14,403 bases of DNA from Deltaproteobacteria bacterium RIFCSPLOWO2_02_FULL_57_26 (GCA_001798455.1 MGSI01000145.1:1-14403); one strand, 5' to 3'. Counted from the stretch's first letter, positions 5,827 to 14,019 are shown. The notes: generated by a model from the letters alone, not told the origin. Numbers and translations: made by a program.

Positions 5827-8800
5827 TCAGTTCACTCCTGCGGCAGTCATCCCTGCTTTGTCTATGAGCGGAGTTTCTTCCGGGGCTGGAAACGCCGCGT
5901 CGATCTGGGAAAAAATCTCTTCGTCGGTGAAGTGCTTCAGAGAAATAGCCCCTGTTGGACACCTGGAGTTGCAGAGGCCGTCTCCCTTACAGAGAATGGG
6001 ATTCACCCTGGCCTTCTTGCCTCGTGGCGTCTCATGAAACTCTATAGCGTCGTACGTACAAACGGAGATACATCCCCCACACGATACGCACGCACTCTCA
6101 TTGACTTCGCAAATAGCGCCGGAGGCCACGACGGAATCCTTCGTGAGAATCGTTGCAGCGCGGCCGGCAGCCCCGTACGCTTGGCTGATCGTTTCCGATA
6201 TATGCTTGGGATAGTGCGCTATCCCGCACAGGAAAACGCCGTCGGCGGCAGAGTCGACCGGTCTTAACTTCACGTGGGCTTCCTGGAAGAAACCATCCGG
6301 GTTCAAGGGGATTTTGAATAATTTGGATACTTCATGACTTGTCGCCGAAGGAATAACGGCGGCAGCCAGAGCGACGGAATCGGTGTCTATAACAAGTTTT
6401 TGGCCCAAAATAGGATCGCTCGCGGTAACTCGTAATATCGGCTTGCCATCCTCTTCAACAGCCTCGACCGTGGGTTTGTCATCCGGCTCGTAGCGGATAA
6501 ACCTCACATCTTTACTCGCCGCTTCCCGGTAATAATCCTCTTTGAAACCATAGGTTCTCATATCCCGAAAGATAATGTAGATATCCATCCTGGGGTTTAT
6601 CTGTTTCAGTTTCAAGGCGTTCTTTATAGCCTGATCGCAACAGACGCGGCTGCAGTAATTTCTGTCCTCCTGCCGGCACCCGACACATTGGATCATCACC
6701 ATACCGTTAGAGCCAATCACCCTTTCTTCTCTTTTGGCGATTCGCTCCTCCAACTCCAGCTGAGTCAACACCCTGTCATCTTGCCCGTACAGATATTCCG
6801 TGGGCTTATATTCTTCAGCCCCGGTAGCGATGATAGTTATTCCATGGCGGATCTCCCGGACCCATCCGTCAGACTTCACTTTGGTTATGAAATTCCCCAC
6901 AAAACCAGAAGCCTCTGTGATGGTAGAATCGGTAGATACATGTATCGAGGGGTGTCGGTAGACTTTGCCGATCAGCTCACTTAAATAGGCTTGAACGTCC
7001 ATCCCTTCCAAGGTGTAATGAATCCTTCGAGCCATCCCCCCCAGATCTTTGTCCTTTTCCACCAGGTAGACTTCAAATCCCTGCTCGGCCAAGCTCAGAG
7101 CACTGGTCATTCCGGCCAGGCCTCCGCCGACCACTAACGCCCTTTTGTCGACCGGCAGCTCAAATTCCTGTAAAGCCTCCAGACGGGAGACTCGAGCTGC
7201 GGACATTCGAACGATATCCTTTGCCTTCTGGGTGGCGTCTTCCTTTTCCCGCGAGTGGACCCAGGAGCAATGTTCCCTGATATTCGCCATGTCGAAATAG
7301 TACGGATTGATTCCCGCTTCACGTAGCGTGTCCCGGAACAGCGGCTCATGTGTCCTGGGCGTGCAGGCGGCGATGACCACACGATTGAGCCCCTTTTCCC
7401 GGATCGTGTCAGCTATTTTCTGCGCGGTATCGGCGGCACATGCAAAGGTGCTTTCTTCAGCGTGAACAATATTCTTTAAGCTACAGGCATACTGGACGAC
7501 CGAAGGGACATCCACCACCCGCCCGATATTGGCGCCACAGCGACACACAAAAACCCCCACCCTGGGTTCTTCCGCCGATACATCCTTTTCCGGTGGATAT
7601 ATCCTTTCTCTGTTCAGCTTCCCGCGCCGGTACGCAAGGAGTTGACTACAAAGAGCATCAGCCCCGCTGGCGGTCATAACCGACTCGGGAATGTCCCTAG
7701 GTCCCTGGAATGCGCCGCTGACAAAGATTCCGGACCGAGAGCTTTCAATCGCATTCAGAGGATTTGTTTTACAGAATCCGTGAGACTCCAGTTCGATGCC
7801 GAACTTGGTTGCCAGGTCGCGCGCATCAGCCGGAGGATTCAATCCAACGGATAACACCACCAAATCGAATTCTTCCTCCTTTACCCCTTCGTCGGTTGTA
7901 GAGTATCTGATCGTTACATTCTTACTTTCCGGGATCTCTTTTCCGATCGATACATAGCTTCTTACAAATCGAACCCCGGGAAGGTTCGCCGCTCTCTGGT
8001 AGAATCGTTCGAAATCCTTTCCATACGACCGGATATCGTTGTGGAAGATGGTAGCCTGAATCTCAGCGTTATGGTCTTTGGCCAGGATTACCTGCTTCTG
8101 GGTATAGGTACAGCAAACCGCGGAACAGTAGCTGTTGCCGCCCACCCTGACCTGTCTGGAGCCGACGCAGTGAATCCAGGCTATTTTATGTGGATGTTTC
8201 CCGTCGGAAGGGCGCCTGATCTCGCCTTCGTGCGGGCCGGTGGCACTTAACAGCCGCTCAAAGTCCAGGCTGGTTATCACGTTCTGTATCTTGCCGTAGC
8301 CATAATCGCCCCTCAGCTTGGGATCGAATATCTCATAGCCCGGAGAAAGAACGATCGCTCCCACCTCCACTTCCAACTTCTCTTCCTCTTGATCAAAATC
8401 TATCGCTTTGTGCTCGCAGACTCCCATACAAATGTTGCATTGCTCGCCTTGAAGGTAGAGGCAGGCTTCAGGATCTATATAACTGACAAGGGGAACCGCT
8501 TGAGAAAAATAGATATGGATCGCTTTGTTCAAGGATAAGTCTTGATTATACGGATCGGGGACTTTGACCGGGCAGTACTGCGCACAAGTCGTACAACCCG
8601 TGCACTTGTCCTCGATAATGTATCGGGGCTTTTTAGTCAGGGTGACTTTGAAGTCTCCTGCTTGCCCTTTCACGCTGTCAACTTCGGTACGGGTTAGGAG
8701 CTCTATATTGGGATGTCGGCTGCATTCCAGGAACTTCGGAGATTCAATGCACATGGAGCAGTCGTTCGTGGGAAAGGTCTTATCAAGCTGGGCCATCTTG

Positions 8801-8967
8801 CCGCCGATGGCCGGCGCTTTTTCGACCAGGTAAACCTTGAAGCCCGTGTTGGCAAGATCAAGAGCGGCTTGAATGCCGCTGATCCCGCCACCGACAACCA
8901 TAACATCTCCGAAATCACGTTCGCTTGGACTGCTAGCAAGCCGTCTTTCAACTGGTTCTTTTTCCAC
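5827..8967 (-). CDS. bamE: Double HdrA-like flavoprotein (BamE-like)
   Basis: The 1046-residue protein contains two HdrA modules in tandem. Module 1 (about 20-450) has an FAD motif VVGGGISGIQAALDLA at 24, [4Fe-4S] motifs at C122-C132 and around C177-C184, and the HdrA cysteine block HCVGSRQ...YCSAVCC (267-286). Module 2 (about 468-1046) has GVFVCRCGANIG at 471, a second FAD motif VVGGGLAGMTSALSLA at 612, QCVGCRQ...YCSRVCC (761-777) and two C-terminal [4Fe-4S] motifs (C960-C970 and C993-C1003). HdrA is the flavin-based electron-bifurcating subunit of heterodisulfide reductases, and in Bam complexes it is proposed to split electrons between a high- and a low-potential acceptor. The start is GTG at 8965-8967 with AAGGA 9 bases upstream. 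An ATG at residue 23 would cut into the FAD motif. Confidence 0.88.
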   Translation of the reverse strand: MEKEPVERRLASSPSERDFGDVMVVGGGISGIQAALDLANTGFKVYLVEKAPAIGGKMAQLDKTFPTNDCSMCIESPKFLECSRHPNIELLTRTEVDSVKGQAGDFKVTLTKKPRYIIEDKCTGCTTCAQYCPVKVPDPYNQDLSLNKAIHIYFSQAVPLVSYIDPEACLYLQGEQCNICMGVCEHKAIDFDQEEEKLEVEVGAIVLSPGYEIFDPKLRGDYGYGKIQNVITSLDFERLLSATGPHEGEIRRPSDGKHPHKIAWIHCVGSRQVRVGGNSYCSAVCCTYTQKQVILAKDHNAEIQATIFHNDIRSYGKDFERFYQRAANLPGVRFVRSYVSIGKEIPESKNVTIRYSTTDEGVKEEEFDLVVLSVGLNPPADARDLATKFGIELESHGFCKTNPLNAIESSRSGIFVSGAFQGPRDIPESVMTASGADALCSQLLAYRRGKLNRERIYPPEKDVSAEEPRVGVFVCRCGANIGRVVDVPSVVQYACSLKNIVHAEESTFACAADTAQKIADTIREKGLNRVVIAACTPRTHEPLFRDTLREAGINPYYFDMANIREHCSWVHSREKEDATQKAKDIVRMSAARVSRLEALQEFELPVDKRALVVGGGLAGMTSALSLAEQGFEVYLVEKDKDLGGMARRIHYTLEGMDVQAYLSELIGKVYRHPSIHVSTDSTITEASGFVGNFITKVKSDGWVREIRHGITIIATGAEEYKPTEYLYGQDDRVLTQLELEERIAKREERVIGSNGMVMIQCVGCRQEDRNYCSRVCCDQAIKNALKLKQINPRMDIYIIFRDMRTYGFKEDYYREAASKDVRFIRYEPDDKPTVEAVEEDGKPILRVTASDPILGQKLVIDTDSVALAAAVIPSATSHEVSKLFKIPLNPDGFFQEAHVKLRPVDSAADGVFLCGIAHYPKHISETISQAYGAAGRAATILTKDSVVASGAICEVNESACVSCGGCISVCTYDAIEFHETPRGKKARVNPILCKGDGLCNSRCPTGAISLKHFTDEEIFSQIDAAFPAPEETPLIDKAGMTAAGVN

Positions 8968-9131
8968 TTCTCTCGGTCCTTATGGTTTCATCGGTTTCAA
9001 AAATCGCAAAGAGCTAAGCGCCAAGAGCAAAGGGTTTGGAAGCTCCCTGCTCCATGCCAAGAGCCACAGGCCCATTGCCTCGCTCTGGAGAGCTTGCCTC
9101 TCGATCGCCGTTTACATCGTGAGAAATGCGG
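8968..9131. repeat. Intergenic repeat, copy B, with two 7-bp units
   Basis: This is the gap between the CCG-domain gene and the HdrA-like gene. Bases 9006-9065 are the inverted counterpart of the repeat at 1176-1257. The heptad block has two units here (GCTCCCT 9042-9048 and GCTCCAT 9049-9055 on the plus strand) against five in copy A. The rest of the unit is nearly identical. The remaining bases show no other structure. Confidence 0.85.
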
Positions 9132-10283
9132 CTAAAGAGAGGCCGAGATGATTTCCGTGACATCCTTGATCTCTATGTTTTCGACAACACCTAGAGTTTC
9201 CCTGCTAGCTTCGAAATTGCTGATGCAGTACGGGCAAGAAGTAACCAGCACCTCGGCCCCAACATCCATGGCCTGCCGTAATCTGACGTCGGAGAACCTC
9301 TCACGCCTCGGCGTCTCCATCCAGATCCTGCCTCCGCCGCCTCCGCAACAGAAACTGTTCGCGCGCGACTCCGGCATCTCATTCAGCTCTAAACCGGGTA
9401 TCTTCGCCAAGGCCTCTCGGGGTTCGTCATAGATGCCATTATGGCGACCCAGGTAACATGGATCGTGATAAGTCACTTTTTTCCCAGATTCCTTGTTCGG
9501 CTCGAGCCTTCCCTCACGGATAAGCTCGGCTAAGAATTGGGAGATATGAACCACTTCAAAGTTCACCCTGAATTCGGGATACTCGTTCTTGAAGGTTTGG
9601 TAGCAATGGGGGGAAGAAACCAGGATCTTCTTCACCCCATGCTCGATAAACGTTTTGATGTTGTTCCTGGCCAGGCGTTTGAATAAGTCCTCATCGCCCG
9701 TCTTGCGGATGCTTTCTCCACAGCAAACCTCCTTGGCACCCAATATCCCAAAATTTACTCTTGCCTTGTTGAGGATATTCACTGTGGCGGCGGCTACCTT
9801 TTTTAATCTCGGGTCATAGCTGAGGTAGCAGCCGGGGAAATATAAAATCTCCATTCCCTCGGTGAAGGTTTTTACAGAGAGATCGTTTGCCCAATCCGCC
9901 CTCTTTTCGCGTTCTTCGTTCAGGGGGTTCCCGTTACGAACAAGGCTTTCGGCGGCAAGGCGGACAGGCTTGACAGAAGCTGGAAAGACCCCGAATTCCG
10001 TGGCAATCCTTCGTAGGGACACCCCACATTCTATTATTTTCACTCCCCTGGGGCATTGCTGGGGACATTTTCCGCACGTCGTGCAAAGCCACATCTCTTC
10101 ATTTTCTATCTCAGTCAGGCCGAAGGTCGCCTGGCGGATTAGCTTTCGCATGCTGAAGGTTCGAACCCTGTTCCAGGGGCAAACCGTATCGCACATTCCG
10201 CATTGATAGCACAAGGTGAAGGCGTCTCCGCCGTTCTCTTTTATGACGTCGATGATCTCTTTGGAGGGGGCTACAGCTTCCAC
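9132..10283 (-). CDS. bamD: HdrD/GlpC-like CCG-domain iron-sulfur protein (BamD-like)
   Basis: The 383-residue protein has two N-terminal [4Fe-4S] motifs (C25, C28, C31, C35 and C67, C70, C73, C77) followed by two cysteine-rich CCG domains. The first has C152, C187-C188 and C227; the second has C276, C312-C313, C350 and C353. This is the HdrD (HdrC-HdrB) or glycolate/lactate oxidase Fe-S layout. CCG domains hold non-cubane [4Fe-4S] clusters in HdrB. In the Bam complex the protein links the AOR-type catalytic part to the HdrA-like subunit. The start is GTG at 10281-10283 with AGGA 7 bases upstream. The preceding gene ends 35 bases before it. Confidence 0.88.
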   Translation of the reverse strand: MEAVAPSKEIIDVIKENGGDAFTLCYQCGMCDTVCPWNRVRTFSMRKLIRQATFGLTEIENEEMWLCTTCGKCPQQCPRGVKIIECGVSLRRIATEFGVFPASVKPVRLAAESLVRNGNPLNEEREKRADWANDLSVKTFTEGMEILYFPGCYLSYDPRLKKVAAATVNILNKARVNFGILGAKEVCCGESIRKTGDEDLFKRLARNNIKTFIEHGVKKILVSSPHCYQTFKNEYPEFRVNFEVVHISQFLAELIREGRLEPNKESGKKVTYHDPCYLGRHNGIYDEPREALAKIPGLELNEMPESRANSFCCGGGGGRIWMETPRRERFSDVRLRQAMDVGAEVLVTSCPYCISNFEASRETLGVVENIEIKDVTEIISASL

Positions 10284-10318
10284 CGTTTTTCCTATTCCTC
10301 TTCTTTCACCTTAGCGCT

Positions 10319-10879
10319 TTAGCTCTTTGACAATCGCGTAAAGGTATCCATGACCTTCTTCTTTCCATGCTTCTTTACCAACGCTTCGAATACGATCTCC
10401 ATCTCCTCCAGCTTCACTTCTGGTTTTTGTTCTTCAACTAGCTCTTCCCGCTCGACGTAAGTGAGGGCATCCTGCTGGCACGCCTGTACACACATGGGTT
10501 CGGACAGCGGCGGTTCGTCCTCGCACATGTCGCATTTCAGAGGGAGACCGGAATCGGGTTCTTTGAAATAATCCCTAGACGGGCAGCAGGCCGGGCAAAA
10601 GCTGCACTCGGAGTATTCCTTCCCATGGATCGTATAAATGTTTCTCCCAGTACATTCGGCTTGCGTATACTCACCGGCGCGGATCGGAACGTATATATCT
10701 CTCGACTCATCGATAACCACTCGAATCCGGGCCCGCGCCGGATTAAGGCTGCTATATTTCGGCACAGCGTGAAATGCCGAGCAGGCCATCTCGCATGACC
10801 GGCAACCCGTGCATTTATCCACATCGACCTTTATTTCTTTGACTAACTTCTTCTTTAAACCAGCCTTCACGGTTACCAT
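10319..10879 (-). CDS. bamC: Polyferredoxin electron-transfer subunit (BamC-like)
   Basis: A 186-residue ferredoxin. The first cluster motif is CTGCRSCEMAC (C23, C26, C29, C33). Further ligands are C92, C95, C98, C99 (ECSFCPACC), C116, C119 (CDMC), C130 and C134 (CVQAC), enough for three [4Fe-4S] clusters as in the HycB/BamC group. Segments such as KYSSLNPAR and FKEPDSGLPLKCDMCE are characteristic of BamC as I remember it. It would wire the W-enzyme to the rest of the complex. It starts 9 bases after the BamB-like stop. GGAG touches the annotated ATG, so the GTG three codons later (9-base spacing) is an alternative start. The last four codons fall in a stretch resembling the tail of the intergenic repeat. 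Confidence 0.87.
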   Translation of the reverse strand: MVTVKAGLKKKLVKEIKVDVDKCTGCRSCEMACSAFHAVPKYSSLNPARARIRVVIDESRDIYVPIRAGEYTQAECTGRNIYTIHGKEYSECSFCPACCPSRDYFKEPDSGLPLKCDMCEDEPPLSEPMCVQACQQDALTYVEREELVEEQKPEVKLEEMEIVFEALVKKHGKKKVMDTFTRLSKS

Positions 10880-10888
10880 CTCCGGACT

Positions 10889-12844
10889 CTATTGCTTCGC
10901 TTGTCCGTTTGAAGTCTCTTTGGAGGGAGTGCTTTCGTTCCCTGTCAGGATTCCCCGCTTAATGAAGTCCTCGCTCACGTAATTCAAGCCCAGTTTGTCC
11001 AGCGTTTCTTTATTGGGAATACCGTCCGTAGTCCATCCCTTGAATTGATAATAGTTGTCAAGCAGCTTTTGTTCAGACTTTTCGTCTCTCACCGCCCAGT
11101 GGTCCTCGGGGGGCCTCTCATCTCTTCTCCTCAACCCCCTTCTTACATTCACGGCTCTGACCAGAGTCCGGATCCTTTGAAAGGTTTTCCACAGTTTGTC
11201 CTTATCGAAATCCAAACCGGTCGAAAGCGAGATTAGCTGGGGGATATTCCATACGTGGTATCCGGTCTTGCCGCCGAATTGGCCCCTGAACGATGATACA
11301 AATCCGCAGAGTCCGAGGCTGTCATCGATATAATGCATCGCCTCGTTCCAATCGGTGATGGCGCAAGATGCCTCGTTCGATATTTCGTTGCGTTTTTCCC
11401 ATCTCAGGAACCATTCTTTAAACTTTTCATGAGGGACTGCGACCCAGTTTTTCACAAACTCCTGTCTCTGCTCCATGGTAGGAAGGGGGTCCTGGGGAAA
11501 GGACCCTTCGATCTGGGTGATGGACATCTTTTCACCCGTGGCTATCATGAGGAAATAAGCGGGGTTCACCTTTCCCAGCTTGATGGGCAGCTGTTCGAAT
11601 TTTTTCGTGGTGTTGTGGTCGTATTTTTCCGCCCCTTTACCGATCTGGCGGGCCGCCCAATAGACACCGTTTGCGAGAACATCCCCAATCCCCTCGCGCC
11701 GTGTAATTTTATCAAGGAGGTAGAAATACCTCTTCCTGACGTCGGACGGCATCCCCGGGAAATCCTGATCGGTCAAAATGCCGGCTTCCAGAAGCTCAAG
11801 GGCAAAGGCGATCACCTGCGGTGTTGAGTACGAGTCCAGTCCTAACTCCTGAGCGACGCCGAGTATGTCGTAACTAAAGTCCAGTTCCTGAAAGGCCGCC
11901 ATGTGGTAGGTATCTTTTCCGTAGCACTTATAGGAAAATCTTTTCCGTCCCGGCCAGGAAATCACATTGTGGCATTTCTTCGGACAGTTATAGCAACCCG
12001 TTTGCCGGTCCATGTGGTCATACTTTAACTTCGTCCACCTCTCCTGGAGTTCCTTGCTCCAAACTTTTTGCCGCACACGCGCATTGCCCCAGGAGAAATT
12101 GTCGTGGTGGAAACTGTCATCCTCATCGACCGCCATCCAGTCTCCTACGTTCGGGTTGTCATAAAGTTCCTTGCTCAGGCGGAGGCATATCTCAAAGAGT
12201 TCAGCCGGCCGGGCGGTATGGATGTCCTGCGTTCCACGAACAGCGATTGCCTTTAACCCTTTGTCTCCCATGACGGGGCCTGGCCCTCGAGCCGCGCTGG
12301 CGTGACTGTGATCGATGGAGGCCATATAGACCCTATTTTCACCGGCCGGCCCGATGGCGGCTACCTGAACTTTGTTATCATGCAGCTCTTCCTTAATTAG
12401 CGCTGCCGTTTCCTGAGTGCCTTTCCCCCGCAGATGCCTGGCATCGCGTATTTCCACTTTGCCATTGTTGATCCACAGATAGACCAGGTCGGGGCTTTTG
12501 CCGCGAATGACTATTTTGTCATAACCGGCGTGTTTCATTTCCACCCCGAAATACGATCCCATTAACGAATGTGCCATGAGCGAAGTCTGGGGAGAAAAGG
12601 TATTCACGGAGGTGCGAGTGGCGCCGGGAACAGGCGTGGCATTTAAAAGACCGCTGCTGAATATGAGTAGATTTTCGGGAGAAAAGGGTTCAGCCTCAGG
12701 AGGGACTCTGTCCCATAGTAACTTGGCGGCCGTACCCTGTCCCCCCAGATAAAGCTCCATTGATCTTGGGTCGGTCTCTACCCTATCAATGCCTCCTCGG
12801 GATAAATCAATTTCTAAATCATACCCCCTCTCTGCGTACCTCAT
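10889..12844 (-). CDS. bamB: Tungsten AOR-family oxidoreductase (BamB-like, putative class II benzoyl-CoA reductase catalytic subunit)
   Basis: The 651-residue protein spans the full AOR fold. The [4Fe-4S] ligands are C284, C287 and C291 (CYNCPKKC) and C513 (DSLGLC). C307 in YKCYGKDTY aligns by eye with the proposed W-ligating Cys of Geobacter BamB, and H246 in FHHDNF with its active-site His. The start (ATG at 12842-12844) follows AGGGGG by 7 bases. Many stretches match BamB (KGWTTDGIPNKETLDKLGL, RTLVRAVNVRRGLRR). Two differences stand out: the loop before the active-site His is about 14 residues shorter, and the cofactor segment reads RGPGPVMGDKG instead of RGGIGAVMGDKG. BamB dearomatises benzoyl-CoA to cyclohexadiene-1-carboxyl-CoA. 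Another aromatic acyl-CoA or an aldehyde substrate remains possible. Confidence 0.82.
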   Translation of the reverse strand: MRYAERGYDLEIDLSRGGIDRVETDPRSMELYLGGQGTAAKLLWDRVPPEAEPFSPENLLIFSSGLLNATPVPGATRTSVNTFSPQTSLMAHSLMGSYFGVEMKHAGYDKIVIRGKSPDLVYLWINNGKVEIRDARHLRGKGTQETAALIKEELHDNKVQVAAIGPAGENRVYMASIDHSHASAARGPGPVMGDKGLKAIAVRGTQDIHTARPAELFEICLRLSKELYDNPNVGDWMAVDEDDSFHHDNFSWGNARVRQKVWSKELQERWTKLKYDHMDRQTGCYNCPKKCHNVISWPGRKRFSYKCYGKDTYHMAAFQELDFSYDILGVAQELGLDSYSTPQVIAFALELLEAGILTDQDFPGMPSDVRKRYFYLLDKITRREGIGDVLANGVYWAARQIGKGAEKYDHNTTKKFEQLPIKLGKVNPAYFLMIATGEKMSITQIEGSFPQDPLPTMEQRQEFVKNWVAVPHEKFKEWFLRWEKRNEISNEASCAITDWNEAMHYIDDSLGLCGFVSSFRGQFGGKTGYHVWNIPQLISLSTGLDFDKDKLWKTFQRIRTLVRAVNVRRGLRRRDERPPEDHWAVRDEKSEQKLLDNYYQFKGWTTDGIPNKETLDKLGLNYVSEDFIKRGILTGNESTPSKETSNGQAKQ

Positions 12845-12965
12845 TTCCTAGCCCCCTAAGTTTATTAAGCCTCTAACAGCTTGCCGAAGAACTCATTTTT
12901 TCTCATACCAAGGGACGGATGGATGGCTCCGAATGGATACAACTCTGGCTTCTCTGAGAGGGATC

Positions 12966-12986
12966 TGGACCATGGGACCAGGTCCA
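12966..12986 (-). promoter_or_regulatory. Inverted repeat in the operon leader
   Basis: TGGACC (12966-12971) and GGTCCA (12981-12986) form a perfect 6-bp stem around 9 bases. Inside it GGACC-A-GGTCC (12975-12985) is a second overlapping palindrome, so two alternative stems are possible. It lies about 120 bases before the BamB-like start, within the predicted leader. It could be an operator or an RNA structure. No T-run follows. Confidence 0.35.
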
Positions 12987-13056
12987 CCTTAATTCAGGGA
13001 AATTCGCGCTCAAGATAAACCGCATTGCCTCTGTCCCAGCTTCGTGGAGAGGAGCC

Positions 13057-13071
13057 GCAACAACCATGCCG
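13057..13071 (-). promoter_or_regulatory. Candidate sigma-54 promoter of the operon
   Basis: The minus strand reads CGGCATGGTTGTTGC, a GG-N10-GC match to the -24/-12 consensus TGGCAC-N5-TTGC with two mismatches in the -24 box and a perfect TTGC. It points at the BamB-like gene, with a leader of about 200 bases. Two palindromes lie 80-130 bases upstream, as expected for activator sites. Bam operons in Geobacter are reported to be under sigma-54 control, which fits, but a match of this strength can arise by chance. Confidence 0.4.
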
Positions 13072-13153
13072 GTTGGCCCTGAAGTGTAACCTGCTGGAAT
13101 TTACAGGAAATCTTATGAAGAGAACTTCTTTAGGACGGGATTCTCCTGCCCAC

Positions 13154-13199
13154 TTCCCCAACCATGGGAATATAAAAGCGCAATTCCCAGCAGTGGGAA
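13154..13199. promoter_or_regulatory. Pair of TTCCC/GGGAA palindromes, possible activator sites
   Basis: The first site is TTCCC (13154-13158) with GGGAA (13166-13170). The second is TTCCCA (13184-13189) with TGGGAA (13194-13199). The centres are about 29.5 bp apart, close to three helical turns. They sit about 115-145 bases upstream of the start point predicted from the candidate sigma-54 promoter. Tandem dyads there are typical of enhancer-binding activators. The link is inference. Confidence 0.4.
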
Positions 13200-13292
13200 A
13201 TCCTGGCATGTCCGGCCGACGCCTTTGCTTATTGAGTCTTCGATTCTGGGGCCGCTAGGCGAAATGAAATTGAAATAAGAAAGGGGACGACT

Positions 13293-13538
13293 ATGCATGT
13301 AAGCCTGAGAATCATTAAGGCTGATATTGGTTCCATAGGCGGCCATATCTGTCCGTCGCAGTGTCTCGTGCAAACGGTGCGTGAGTTCATTACCGAGCAT
13401 GGAGCTAAGCTCCTGCTGGATAGCTACGTTAGCTACACCGGCGACGACATCGCAATCGTGAGCACTCACGAACGCAGGCCGACTAATCGCCGGGGTCATC
13501 GCCGGGATCAAGTCTTTACCTTTGGTGTGTCCAGATGA
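13293..13538 (+). pseudogene. Truncated fructose-1,6-bisphosphate aldolase/phosphatase (class V FBPase) gene
   Basis: The 81-codon frame begins MHVSLRIIKADIGSIGGH and continues to SYTGDDIAIVSTH. This is the N-terminal signature of the bifunctional FBP aldolase/phosphatase of archaea and some deep or anaerobic bacteria (IKADxGSxxGH and GDDxxxxxTH, metal-binding segments). Full-length enzymes have about 360-400 residues. Here similarity stops after STH, followed by an unrelated tail and a stop. AAGGGG lies 8 bases before the ATG, so the original start region is intact. The fragment cannot form the active site and is read as a decayed gene, broken by deletion or recombination near 13470. Confidence 0.65.
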
Positions 13539-13688
13539 ATTGCTGTCGTGATCCATAGGGTGACTCTCATTTAGGTGAGGGAAGTCCCACGGCGGAAAGA
13601 GCCAGGGGCCGCCTAGCTTGGGCGGGTTGGGACGGAAGTTGATCCAGATAGTGATGCACGACGTAAGTGCGATCACATATTATATTCA

Positions 13689-13835
13689 CTTCCGCCGAAA
13701 ACACCGACGGATCGTGTCCAGCTCTTGTGCCGGGCGTTTCAGGAAACGATGAATGACGCGGAATTCCTTGCCGAGGCGAAGTCCCAGTGTCAGTCCCGGT
13801 GTCAAACTTGCGATATTGTGTTTATGAAAGGTTAG
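13689..13835 (+). pseudogene. 3' remnant of a tripartite-tricarboxylate (TctC/Bug) or similar binding-protein gene
   Basis: One plus-strand frame reads LPPKTPTDRVQLLCRAFQET followed by MNDAEFLAEAKSQ. This matches the C-terminal helix region of TctC/Bug-type or related periplasmic binding proteins, typically PPGTPxxRVxxLRxAFxxTMxDPEFLAEAKK. About 33 residues match (to about 13787). The rest to the TAG at 13833-13835 is unlike the family. Upstream the frame has stops at 13614-13616 and 13572-13574 and no recognisable mature domain. The stretch 13539-13688 shows nothing else I can identify. Confidence 0.55.
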
Positions 13836-13847
13836 CGTCATTGTTTT

Positions 13848-13871
13848 GTGTTTTCGCAATTGCGAAAACAC
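13848..13871. repeat. Perfect 24-bp palindrome
   Basis: GTGTTTTCGCAA is followed immediately by its reverse complement TTGCGAAAACAC. The flanks extend the symmetry: GAAAACAC repeats on the right (13872-13879), and TGTTTT on the left pairs with it allowing one bulged base, for about 40 bp in all. No T-run follows on either strand, so a rho-independent terminator is unlikely. An operator, a recombination site or a dispersed intergenic repeat are the options. Confidence 0.8.
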
Positions 13872-14019
13872 GAAAACACGGGGAGCAGCGTCTCACATAA
13901 CATTCTTTACAATCTGTTCGCTAGGACACACGGGGCGGATCACGCTATATGTGAGTAGGTTTAGAAGGTTTCGCCCAAGAGAACGGTTCCCCGGCCTTAG
14001 CGCATCACTCCCCACACTT

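Larger units (their letters stand above)
12845..13292. other. Intergenic control region between the operon and a divergent gene fragment
   Basis: This stretch of about 450 bases has no convincing gene. It holds a candidate leader hairpin (12966-12986), a candidate sigma-54 promoter (13057-13071) and two palindromes (13154-13199), each listed separately. A minus-strand open frame crossing it does not resemble any protein I know. Confidence 0.6.

Noticed and set aside
13113..13676. Minus-strand open frame of 187 codons
   Set aside because: It runs antisense through the FBPase fragment and the promoter palindromes and shows no family motif or ribosome-binding site.
13539..13688. tRNA or riboswitch in the stretch with paired GGG/CCC runs
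   Set aside because: No cloverleaf or conserved riboswitch core could be traced by eye.
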